Shown: piece by piece, positions 34,201-46,100 of the stretch | Position numbering within the stretch: position 1 is the stretch's first letter | Layout: each line of letters starts with the position of its first letter | Assembly (NCBI GenBank): GCA_905178155.1 | Contig: CAJINV010000003.1 | Coordinates: 4,685,863-4,749,862, forward strand | DNA: 64,000 nucleotides | Direction of reading: 5' to 3' | Source: Amoebophrya sp. A120 | Taxonomy: Eukaryota; Sar; Dinophyceae; Syndiniales; Amoebophryaceae | The notes under the pieces: generated by a model | Told to the model about the DNA's origin: nothing | The model's database searches: none | The model's input: the letters and a program-made list of their open reading frames with translations, nothing else | Translations under genes and position numbers: made by a program

Positions 34201-37200
34201 TGGCCGCCGCGCTCTTGCTGTTCGTCAGTTTCGTTCTCGTGTTCTTCTGCGAGGTGCTACCCGAGGTGGGGTGGTCTGACGTGGACGCCTTCACGATCGG
34301 TGCGGAAAATCTGCTGGATCCATTACCGCTCCTGCGGGCCGACGAGGGATTCAGCCCCGCTCCATCGCACGAGTTTTTCGCGCGCGGCGGGATCGAATAC
34401 GAGTTGACAATGGAAGTCAACGTCCCTCTCCAGTTCGTCGTCACCGAACCTTTTCCGGTTCCAGCGCTGCCGAATGCCGAGACAACAACAACATCCACGT
34501 CGTCCGTGCTGCCAGCCGTACTCGCCACTACCGTGGCCGCTCCTGCCTGGTTGCCGTCATGGTCCACGAGCGACGAACTCGCAGGCGTTACCGTGGAGCC
34601 TGCGCTTTCTCGTGCGAAAGTGGTACGCGAAGCCGAATCGCACTTCCTACAAAACTTTCTTGGCGAGAACAGCCTGTTTACTGGGCTGGGGAAGACACTT
34701 TTTCCTTGGCTCTTTGTGCATCCGGTCGGAGCTGCAGGAGAGGCTGTTACACGCCCACCGTACCTCGAAGGAGACGCAAGCAGCTCTTCCGGCGTATCAT
34801 CGGCCACTGGAAACAGCCACACGACAAGTAGAAGCAGCGGTGTTGCTGCCTCGGCGGCCGATTCGGGCTCATCTGCGCGGCTCGTCGCGGCAAGCGATTT
34901 GCGGCTTCGGCAGGGAGTGCATTGTTCGAGTCTGCAGCTGTACTTAGGCCACCTGTTCTCCGCCACGCAATTTTTCCAGGGCCGTCCCCGCGAGGATCCA
35001 GTGGTCGCGGAATCTTCAAGAAGGGCAACCATAGCAGAGGTGGAGCTGCGTCAAAGTACCCCAGAGGAACAGGAACAAGCCGAGGCTGCGGCGGACGGGG
35101 AACGCAACGCGCCGTTTTTTTACTCCGCCAACTTGACGTCTCTCCTCCAGGAGGAGTTTGAACTCACCAGCAGTGAGGCGGTGGCGTGGTCTACTGCGTC
35201 GTTGCCTTGCTCCAATCGGACCGTGAGCGAGCTCTTCCAGAGCTGTCTGGCGTCGTTGCACGCAGCGGTGCCGGACCAGCAGTGTGCTCACCTCTCTTGG
35301 AGTTACGAAAGTTTGCGTCGCAACCAGTTTCCTTTGATAGAACAAACAAGCGTTAGTACCTTTTCGCAAAATAGCATCGCGGCCGACAACTCGAACAGCG
35401 AAGCGCGCGTTGAAGTCGCCACCTTTCCCTTGATTCGACGCGAAATTCGGGCCCGCTTTCGACACCGGGCTGGAAATAACCAGCAGATTGTCGGTTTTGG
35501 AGCATCATCACCTCCAAGCAGCGACCACGGGGATAATGCCGACCCTATTGCGGTGCGACTTCTGAGCTCCCCCGTGAATATCACAGGCGTCTCCGTATGC
35601 GACGGTGAGGAGTCTTGCGCCCCGGTCCGGCTCGCGGTTGTAAAGGATCTAGCTTCACTTCGGACGTCAGCGATGCCCGAGGACGCATCTGCGCAGAACG
35701 AAACAGCGGCAGCGACACCAGAGGACGCAAGTGCCGGCGGCACAGTGGTCGAGCAAAGTACTACGGCCTACCAGCCTCCTACTTTCGCCGACCAGGCCAA
35801 GTTCTACACGATTCCGACGTTTGACTGCGACACGGACGGTGCGACGCTGGAGTTGAGCGACGTACTGCTGTGGAACCGGCTGGGAAGCAGACTCCGCGAC
35901 GGCCTGCTTCGCGCCGAAAACCACGACTTGACGGGCGTCGACCACTCGTCGCGCGCCCCCTACGCGGAGCGGGTCGTCGGGTGCTTCTGCGGGCAGCAGT
36001 CCTACATGACCATCGCGAGCAATCAGCGCGTGCGGTCGCTGTGCCACGCGCACATGCTGCGACTACTGCGGCAAACACTCGGGTTCGTCTTCGGCTCCTT
36101 CATCGTTGTCGGCATGAACGTCGTGCTGGAGCACTGCCTGAACGCGATGAGCATGTGGGCGCGGCCATTGTCGATCACGGCGCTGAACAACGCTTTGATG
36201 TGGAAGCTGTTCCTGATGGAGTTCGTCAACACTGCCATCGTGATTTTGTTGGTGAACACGCGGTTCGACTACAACGGGCCGTTGCTTGGGAAGGGGGACT
36301 ACACCGACTTCGAATTCGACTGGTATGCCGACGTGGGTGTGGGGATTGTTGTCACCATGATGATCAACGTGTTCTCGCCGCACGTGGGCACCGTGCTCAA
36401 GGGCTACCTGCGCAAAAAGCGGCGCAAGCGACTGCTGCGAAGCAAGGTCAAGATCGCGGAGGACATGACCGAGCTGTACCTGGGCGCGCAGTTCGAGTTG
36501 GCGACGCGGTACTCCACCATTCTGACCGTCGTGTTTGTCACGCTCATGTACTCCGCGGCGATCCCGCTGCTCCTCTGGATGGCGACGCTGACATTCACGT
36601 TGCTCTTTTGGTGCGACAAGTGGACGCTGCTGCGAACTTCGCGCATCCCCCCGGCGCACGACGAGACCATCGCGAAGGGCGTGGCGGAAGCTCTTCCGTT
36701 CGCGGTTCTGTTACACATTTTTTTGGCCATTTACATGTACGGCCACGATCTGGTCTTTCCCAGCCCGAGCTTCGCGCCCGACGACGAGCAACTGGCGGCG
36801 GCCGGATTTTCGACCTCCGCCGGCGGCAGGGGCGCGGCAGACGACCAAGACGATGACGCCGCGCCCTACGCGGACTACCAGGCGTCCTTGCGGTTCTTCC
36901 GGGCAGCCACTTTCTTTCTTTTCCTTGTCCTGGTCTTCGTGCTCGTGGTCATGGCCCTGGAGCGGTTTGCGATCCTTCTGCACGCGCTCGTGGAGAAGTT
37001 CCGGGCCGCCTACCATCCGGTATGATAGCGCGTTATTTCTTTTCGAGATTGAGAAGATGATGGAATTGTGTAAACCACAAACTTTCATCTTCGTGGTTTA
37101 CTTCTTCGTATCTCTCTGACGGTGAACTTGAAGATCTAAAGATTTGAATCTCCGTATTAAATTTCGCACAGCTGCTACGAGACGCTCATCCGAACCTGAA

Positions 37201-38001
37201 ACGTCGCTTGGATGCTGTTGTGGAGGTTGTCCTTCGGCTATCATATTGAAGAACTTTTCACCTGTCAAGTCATGATTACTTTTCCGAACTACATGCAGTT
37301 CTGTGGATTCGACTTGGAGCAGCAGCTCCAGCTGCCGCTACATCAGCTTAGTACGACATAGCAAATTTAGGCTTATTGAGTGGACGTACAAGTTTAAGTA
37401 CTTAAAAGTCAGGGTACTTTTTGCGCTTCATGTGGGCCGCTGCTGCGAGATCTTCCTTGGGAAAATGAATAGGTGAAGGAGTTCTTGTCAAGCGTGATAT
37501 CGCTTACTTACTTTTCTGATCGGCGACTCAGCGGAAGACGACCTGACGGAGGGGCGGTACACGGAGCAAGTCGAGGGGATGAAAAAGCAGCGATTCTTGC
37601 ACACCTACCGGCCGGAAGCCAACCTCAGCTACGCACGACGCTTCCAAATGCTGGATCGGCTGCGCGAAGGCCGAGGAGCTTCCGCGGCAACGCGACTGTC
37701 CGCCCGGAGTTCACGCGAATCGGCTGCCGGACCGCAGGAAGGCGGAAGCCCGGGCAACATCTTCACGGTGCAGAAGGGAGCAGATGATGAGACGGACGAG
37801 GCCTGCATAGCGGATCTTCACAAAAGAAGATCTAGAAAACTCAGCCGGAGTGGAACATCACATGTGGACGAGGAGGACGACGACGAGCAAACTCGCGGCA
37901 CGGATCGGAAGAAAAAGAAGAAGAAAGAAAAAGAAGCAGCGAAACGCATCATTCGGGTGCCAGAAATGGGTATCTGTATTGAGTTCAAGGAGGAGCCATA
38001 G
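31247..38001 (+). CDS. Giant OSCA/TMEM63-like ion channel
   Basis: Exons 31247-32081, 32260-37019, 37172-37202 and 37532-38001; all junctions are GT-AG and in phase, about 2031 residues. The family forms mechanically or osmotically gated cation channels in plasma or internal membranes. Landmarks: a first TM block after the acidic N-terminus (YFDFLKWLILILGGMAIF), then FTTFFGLLDGSMILVFFLW, and YAVHIANLP opening the cytosolic RNA-recognition-like domain. That domain closes with VVRAFVIFDN...KVTPAPEPSNILWENV, the APEPxDIxWEN signature before the main TM bundle. The bundle includes LFLMEFVNTAIVILLV, WYADVGVGIVVTMMINVFS and several later TMs. A roughly 500-residue loop lies between TMs, and a Ser-rich insertion of about 300 residues splits the cytosolic domain. 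The tail ends in a Lys/Glu run and RVPEMGICIEFKEEP. The 31-bp micro-exon is the least certain part. Confidence 0.75.
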
Positions 38002-39298
38002 CCCGAAAAACTCCGACCGCGTGCGCGCTGCACATGCCCTGGAACAGTCCTCACGCAAGTGGGGCGCCTTGGTGCTCGTCTCTACAGCTCTCGGGAAGGA
38101 ACAGAGTGGTTGGGTCACGTTCGCACTGAAATTTTCCATCCCTGTACTTCATCTTTTGACGCCCGACATTCGGGTTCTTTCTCACTCTTCGCCACAAGCA
38201 AAATCAAAATGAAACGTTGGAATCTTTCCATGTACAATTCACTCTTGACAACTGAGCGTAAGATTTTTAGTGACCCGACCCTGTTTAGCTTCAGGTTTTA
38301 CTTACAGCAAATGAAATTACCACACGTTATTTGGCGGGGCCGGCTGAGGTGTGTCGAATCTGCTTGTCGCTACGTCTTGCGAAATAAATGCGACCGTAGC
38401 AGTAAGTTGGAGTTACAGTGACGGGCGGTGCCGCGCTTCGAGGTTCGTCCGGTAGAAACATGGCCAAAGTATGGATTGACTCGTTCATATCCATACCCGA
38501 ACGTACGAAGCGCGGCTTTGCTTGCCGCGACAAGGAACTTACTCTGTAGTTACAGATGGAGGATTCTACTGTACCATCCTTGTACAATGAGCGACCAGTA
38601 GTTTCAATGTACCACATTGCTCAGTTGTTTCCCAACGCGTTTTCAGCGACAGTATTGGAAATTGTTGCTGCGGAAAAAAAAGGAAAGGAAGTAGCAGGCA
38701 TGCCGGTTGCTAGGTTTTCCGATGTTGGCTCGGTTCGGTGGTGTTCGTTTTGTCGAAACGCATACCAAATCTTGCTTCATGATGTTGAAGAGATCTTGTA
38801 GATCCAATTACTTAGCTCTTGATCCCACTGGACCAAAAGACAGGCCTGATTTTGAACACCTATGTCGCCTGACGTCGACGTCCCATATCAAAAGCAGATG
38901 GCAAAGCGCTCGGCATACGGCATCAAAACTCGGATTGTTATCGTTAAGGTTAGCTTTCCCTTTCAGGCTGAGGATCTGTCGCATGGACATTCTACCAAAG
39001 AACTCGCTTTGCTGTCAATTTTTTTTTTACGGTCTCGATGATCCTCCAAACGACCAGCGAACAGTCTCTTTTGTGGTTTCGGATCTGTGTGTGAATTAGA
39101 TAGAAAGAATAGTTCCTGTACAATACAGATAAATGCTGTTTTCCTTAGACCTGAAGCTCAACTTCATCGTTTTGCTGACATAGTGCGTTTTTTTTCAGTA
39201 ATCTGCTTCTGAAGTTGTACCGAAGTTTTCTTTTTTACCTAGAGTGCACAGTCCACAACTACATGTAAATGTATCAGCATTATGGCCCTGCATATTTC
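38002..39298. other. Intergenic region
   Basis: About 1.3 kb of AT-rich sequence with no supported exon. Confidence 0.5.
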
Positions 39299-40147
39299 AT
39301 TCCCACAGGCACACGTATTTCGCTTTTGACAGCCAACGGTTTGGGTTCTCCGTGATGTGCCTGCTTCCGACGCTAAGGGCTTGCTGGTGATCAGAGGCCA
39401 TGTGCCGGCCGATGGCAGCGGCACCAGCTGCAGCCCGCTTTTCTCCTGAGTCCAAAGGAGGTGCGTCGAAGTATACATCGAGAGTAGAAGAAATACGACG
39501 CGAGGAAAATCCCGAGCCGATATCGTTGCGCACGGTGGTACAGTAGCACCAACAGCTTCCAGTTGTTTCGCCGGAGAACATCGGGCCGGGCGGTACTGAT
39601 CCGAATGGCAAGGAGTAAAACGCAATGTGTGGACGGAAATCAATGTGCTCGCACGAGCCGAGGATGTGAGCTGCAGCTGATAGTGTGAGTGAGCAACATG
39701 AATTTCTCGTGAGAACATCACCTTCGTTACCACGAATTCTGTGTACGGTATGCAGCAGTAAGTACACCAAGTTGAAGAACGAAAATGGGGATTCCTAAGT
39801 TTTTCCGATGGTTGCGGGAGCGGTACCCCGCGATCGAAGAGCCGCTGGCGCAGGGCGAAAGACCAGCGATCCATATGCCTGTCTGAGGTGTGACAATGCT
39901 CAACTAGTAGCAGAATTTACCGTTTGATTTCGAGACCCAAAGTCGGCATTTTTCTGTACCCTATTCTTTTGTAAATACCTGCTCGGTTCTTTTTGCCTAG
40001 CAATAGCGCCAGCGCGAGTTTGGGCACAAACATCATGGAAATGGCAAAAATTATTAAGTACCTCAAACCGCACTGAAAGCCGGAGATCGTTACGAACTCT
40101 TGCCATTCATCCGGGCAACTAGCGCTTTCTGTACTTCGTCTTCGCAT
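39299..40147 (-). CDS. Possible antisense gene overlapping the XRN1 5' end
   Basis: On the minus strand an open frame ending at 39299 (last residues NRWLSKAKYVCLWE) has balanced composition over about 120 residues. It has no family match. A phase-1 GT-AG junction would join it to an upstream exon starting at ATG 40147 (MRRRSTESASCPDEWQEF, then a hydrophobic stretch LIIFAISMMFVPKLALALLL). That exon lies within XRN1 intron 1, and the intervening intron would span XRN1 exon 1. Such a nested arrangement would be unusual, and the frames may be fortuitous. Not recognised. Confidence 0.25.
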
Positions 40148-43100
40148 GAGAAGATGCAGGGAGTTTGATTTAAAATTAAAATTATGTCGTGCCAAAACCG
40201 TTGATATTGCCACACCTTCGCAGAGCATAATTCGCTACGATAATTTGTATGTAGACATGAACGGGTTGATTCACACCGCGGTCGCCGCGTGTAAGCAGGA
40301 GCTCGCGACCTTGTGTGCGGCAAGTGACGAGGAGGATCATGTCGCGCCGGTTTCTCTGCTGGTGCTATGCATTGCAAATATGTCTGGGTCTGGAAGGATG
40401 CGACTTGTGATGCTGTCTTTGGATTCTAAAGAAATCTGTACTGCATGACCGGCAAGAGGAACCCAGTTGGTGCTACGCGGAGAGGGCATTTATTATCATG
40501 CTAAAGAGGCATCAGAGCAAAGCCCCCTAAACATCAGTGATGCTAGGTCATGCATTACAGGCAACATGGGTTATACAAAATATGCATGACCAATCTCGCA
40601 ATCTCCCAGACCCAGACATCTTTGCATTTGATAGGTGCAGATGGTGTACCACGAAACTTGTGCGGCGGTGGACCGGTTGGTACAACTAATCGAGCCACAG
40701 CAGGTGTTGTTTCTCGCCGTGGACGGCGTGGCGCCGACCGCGAAGATGAACCAGCAGCGGGAGCGCCGGTACCGCGCAGCCTGGGAGCGGTTGCATGCGG
40801 AAGCGGACGCGAAGTCCTCTGCGCTCGCGCGGCCACGCCACCACCAGCGCACGAGAGCGTGCGGAATCGATGGCACGACACGCCGAGGAGAGCAGGTGGA
40901 AGACGCGATGAGCGCGGGTCCTGCGGCCAGCTCTTTCGACAGCAACTGGATCACCCCGGGGACGCCCTTTCTCTTCGAGTTCGGGCGGTACCTGCAGCGC
41001 TTCGTCGCAGCGAAGTGCGAGCACGACCCGATTTATCAGCGACTTGAAGTCATCGTTTCCACCGCGGAGCAGCCGGGAGAGGGGGAGCACAAGCTTGCGG
41101 ATTTTTTGCGGCAAGAAAAACGGCTTCTGCAGGGAACCGGGCGGCGGAAAACGCACTGCATGTACGGTCTGGACGCGGACTTGATCATGTTGTCCCTAAT
41201 GATCCACGAGCCGCGGTTTTCGCTGCTACGGGAGCGCCAGCACTTCGACCGCGGGGAAATCAGCGAGTGGAACCCGGCGTGGCAGTCGGAGGAGCGCCGC
41301 AACGAGTTTGTGCTCGTTCACATCGGCCTGCTGCGCGAGTATCTGGAGTTTGAATTCTCGCCGAAGTACGCAAGAGACCGGGCCCTGCTGAATCCGACAG
41401 AAGTAGATCGGTTTAATACCGATCATGGTGGGGTCGCAAAGGACGAGGATTCCGCCAGCGAGGAGACGGATAAGCCCAGTGGTGCCACGATGAGCTCTTC
41501 GACGGAGCAACAAGAGACAACTCGTGCTGGTGACGACGTTGCTTCGGGGGTTCTTGCCGCCTCCGACGAAAAGGATGCCCTAAAAATGGCGTCGGGACTC
41601 GTGAGACCGTCGCGACCAACAGAGGATTTTTTGAAGAAAGGCAAAAAAACTGTTGCGAGCCGCAAGAAGTTGGCAGGCGCGCGCTTTCTCGCGATAGATG
41701 ATGATGCACCTGAAAATACCGTCGATAAGGAAGTACCTGATGAACAACAGCCCGACGGCGCATCATCGTCTTCTACCGGGAAAATGAAGACCACTCAGCC
41801 CTTGAAGGGAAGTGCGGTGGAGGAGACAACTAGGACAGAGAAAGCAGAACAAAGATCAAGCAGTTTATTGCCCAGCACCAGCGCCAATGGTAAAGATCAT
41901 GTTGGTGACAACAATAACCATAACGATAAGCAAGACCGCGCTGTTTTTGAAAGAAGTGTGCAAGGATCTTCACTTGAGATGGATCATTACGCAGCAGCAG
42001 CCTTTGACCTGGAACGTGTAATTGATGACTTTGTGCTGCTGAACATGCTGATAGGCAACGACTTTCTGCCCGCAGTTCCCTACGTCGACGTCCACGACGG
42101 AGATCTCGGCGAGATACTTCGTTTGTACCGCGACTTCCTCTTTGCTGGCTTTGAGGAAAGCGCGAAAAGTCTGGTGCAGAGTGGTTATGCTCGAGGCAAT
42201 GCTTCGCAGGTCATGAACAAGACGCCCGTGGTGTACGATCCATACCTGACCTATGACGGTGGCGGGAATATCCGATGGAGCAACTTTCGGCGGTTCCTGG
42301 AGCGGTTTCTGGTAGCGAACGAACGTGAGCGGATCGACAAACGGTTGAAGGAGAAACTGATTACTTTTGGAGTGTCGAAGCAGCTTCATGCTGCGCCGAA
42401 AGAGAGCAAAACGCGGTCTCCGCGTGAGGAGCAGAATGGACAACATACGGGCAAGAAGGTAAAAACCGTTGTGCAATATCCAAAAGATTTTTACGAGTGT
42501 CGGGCGATGCATTACGAAGTGAAACTTGCAATACCCGTGGAGACCACGAGCGCTGTTGCAACTTCATCATCGGGAGCGCGGCGGGAGGCCGCCAAAAAAG
42601 GCACCAAAGCGCCGCTCGGACAGGGAGACGGCCAGAGAAGCAGGACTTTGTTGTCAGAAACAAGCCCAGAGCACGACCCAATTGCCCAGCCGATTGCGCG
42701 GGTATGCGAAGAGTACTGTGAAGGGCTGTTATGGACCCTGAAGTACTACTATCGTGGTGTGGCCGAGGCAGGATGGATGTATGCCTACCCCCATCACTAT
42801 GCGCCCTTCTTGTGTGACCTTCTTGCCTCGCCCTTCCTCCAATCCGGCGGTGTGGCGGACATGAAGTTTCGAATCGGGAAACCAGTCGAACCGTTCGAGC
42901 AATTGTGCCGCGTGCTCCCGTATCTTGTGCAGAAGTGCCGCATTCCCATTCGTTAAGTATCTATTTCTACGGTTGTATCTATAGCCCTAACGACCTCCTC
43001 GAGGGCGACACGAGGACGAGTCTGCGCTAAACGCATTCTACAACTCTTGTGGTCATCTATTAAAGAGCAGATGATTTGAAACTCATTCATTCTATCTTTG

Positions 43101-46100
43101 AAAGAGGAAATTCAAGAAACAGACTCGTGAAGCGGCACTTCTGCACAGGATGCGCCTCTGGCTTCCGCGGTGGGTGTACTCCCGCGTGAGTATTTGGAGC
43201 TCATGGCGCGCGAGACGCAGTTCTTTCCCAAGAGCCTTGTCATAGACACGGACGGTATGAAAACGCCCTGGGGAGGCACGGTACGACTACCCCTCGTGGA
43301 TCCCGACGCGCTGCAGACGCTGCTGAAGAAGACGCGTTGGGTCGCCAGTGCGGAAGAGGCAGAACGCAACACGAACAAAGCCAACGCACTCCTGTACTTG
43401 AATATCGACTCGTGCCTCACAAAAGCGAACAAGAAGCTTACGTCGAGTGCTGACATTTCGACTGCTGGCCAACCGGTAGAATTTCAAGAACTGTCGAAGC
43501 AGGCTGGAAGTGGAAACTCGTGTTCGGCAGGAGAGCCCAGTACTACGAGCAAAGACGCTGATGGTGCCGGCACTGTTGTCGCTGGGAGTCGAAGTTGTGT
43601 GCTTTCCTCGTTGGACTTGCACTTTGCCAATACCACGACCTCCGGTACTGCACTTGGATTGGCGCCAGCAAAGGAACCGGCACAGCTTCTTACGCGGCTT
43701 CCCTCGCAACTACCTACGGACGCGTTCCAAACGCAACTTGAAGACGAGGCTCGCTCGGTAACAAGTTGGGCGAAAACAATGGAGCATGAACTGAACCCTC
43801 CTAGGCCCGTTGCGGTCTTTTCCTACCAAGTCGAGCCCGCAGATTTGCAGGACCGCCGCTTTTCCACGCGAGCGCTGGCCGCATCGGACGGCGAGGCAAG
43901 CCTGGAGTCTTTGTATCCCACTTGGCACGACGATGTCTCCTGCTCCTTGCAAATCCGAGAAACAGAAGGAACTGATGCATACCGCATTCCGATTCCGCCA
44001 CGGGTACTCATTCCAGTGGAAAATCGCAGAAAGAAATTTCGGGGTGATTGGATTCAGCCAACGGTTGTGCTTTCGGTGCCCCGCTTTATTCCCGACCCCA
44101 CTTCGAAGCTGATCCAAGGTTCAAGCACAAAAAAAAGCAAGAAGGTCCGTGGTAAATCTACAGCCCCCGCGCAAGAGGTTTCTCCTCTAGAAACCACGAC
44201 ATCTTCAAAGGCGATAGCTCCACCTACGGCGGTGGAAGTAGTTTGTTCATCATCTTCTTCGTCGCGGGCAGAACTGAGAAGTGACTTTGATTCGACACCG
44301 GAGCAAGTATCCAACGGTCCAGAGGTAGCGAATGGCACTACGACGGCTGCTGCCGCTGCGACAGTGGACGAGGGCCTTCCTAGCGGGCACCATCCACAAG
44401 CGAAGATGCCGCAAATTCGCGTTTTGCAGCGCCGTGCGCCTGCGACTGACGCTGCCGACCATGCAGCTGCGACCCATCTTCTTGCGAAAGAAGAAATAAG
44501 TGCGCCGGACCGAAGCGATGCAGAAACAATCAAGGCGTGCACGATAGACACTTCTCAGCAAGCACTGAAATTAGACTCGCAACCGCTTGCAAGTAGCGGC
44601 GGACCTACACAGGAGCAGTTTCTGGGCGAGGTCACGTCAGAAGCGACTGTAATTTCAATCGGACACCCCTGGATCCATCGACTGGGAGTTGTGGAGTACG
44701 TCGATCAGAAACCGACCCCGGCACTGCTTGAGCAAGTGTACCAGAGCGCGTGGGATCTTGCTCCGGGAAAAGCCTGGGTGCGATCTCGCGACGAAGTCGC
44801 CCACCTCCTAGCCGCGGGAGGGCGTCTTTCCAGCAAACGCGCAGAAGAAGAAGGTAAAAACGAGCGTGCGCTGAAACCCAGTCGCTCGAGAGCGCGAAGC
44901 CAGGGTCCTTCCGTATGGCGCGCACTTCTGGAAAGGGGCTTGCTGCCTGCACCGCTGTTGCACGTTCGGCCACTCGTACCCGGTCCGCGTGGACAAAACC
45001 GGTTGGCAAACTGGCTCGAGTATCGGATTTTGGACGACGTGAATCCGGTGGCCGCTACTTCGGAACAAGCCACTGCAAGAACTGGGCTCAGTAAACAAGC
45101 CGATTCGGAGAGCAAGCGAGATTTGCGAAGTAAAGAGATTCTCATGGCGAGGAAATGCAGCCAGGTCACTTCAGGGGTAGACAAGGAAGCGAATGATCTG
45201 GCAATGGGTGCGGTTCCATTCAAGAAAGTTGTCGCGCTGCCCGATCTTCCGGGAGTCGCGGAAACAAAAAATTCAGCAGTATTGTGTAACAATTTTCGAG
45301 CCAGCAGGTATTACGGGGAACTCGGGGTTCTTGCAAGAACGCAAAGCGAGGAATACGTGCGCGTTAGCGGATCCCTCATTGGATACCCCCTTCGTTTGCT
45401 CGATTTCGCAGCGCGCACAGCGTTCGGAGACCGCGAAGATTTCGCCGAACAGCTACAGGTGAACTGGAGGGCCGGCTTCTGTGGAGACGCCGAGCAACGG
45501 AAGGCGCGGCTGAACGCACTGGATCGCCCGCCATCGGACCAAGAGCTGGAAGACCTGCAGCAGGTCCTGGAGGACAGCCTGTACGTGTTTTCCCGCCCGG
45601 AACGGCGGCTGGCGCGCGAGGTTGACCGGTTGCTCGAGGTAGAGGAAGGTCGGAAAAAGTGGTACACGCTGCAGGAGGTCAGCCACGAGACGGGAGTGAC
45701 CACATCCGGTCTCGAAATCATGTTCGGGTCGGTCCTGCTCTCCTGGTCCGAGAGCTTTCACGACAAAGAGAACGCTGGTATGAACCTGACCTGCCGGCAG
45801 ATGGACGCGATCGCGCCCGCATCGCCGCACATACGGGTGGAAGAAGGGGAGGCAGGAAGGTCGAACAAGGTGAATAATTGCAGCAAGTCGTCGTCTTCTG
45901 CTGGAGCTTCCGGTGACGAGGCGTTCGCGTACGACCCAAATGTGGCACTCTCAGCCGCTTCCGCATCCTCCGCAGTCGGGCGAGGCACGGATAAGAAGGC
46001 CACTCAGACAAGAAAGCAGCGACCACCTACTTCCGGAGTTGTACCAAACAGCTCTAGCTCCACTTTCAATACGCCACGAAGCAGCTGCAATCGGGAGGAC

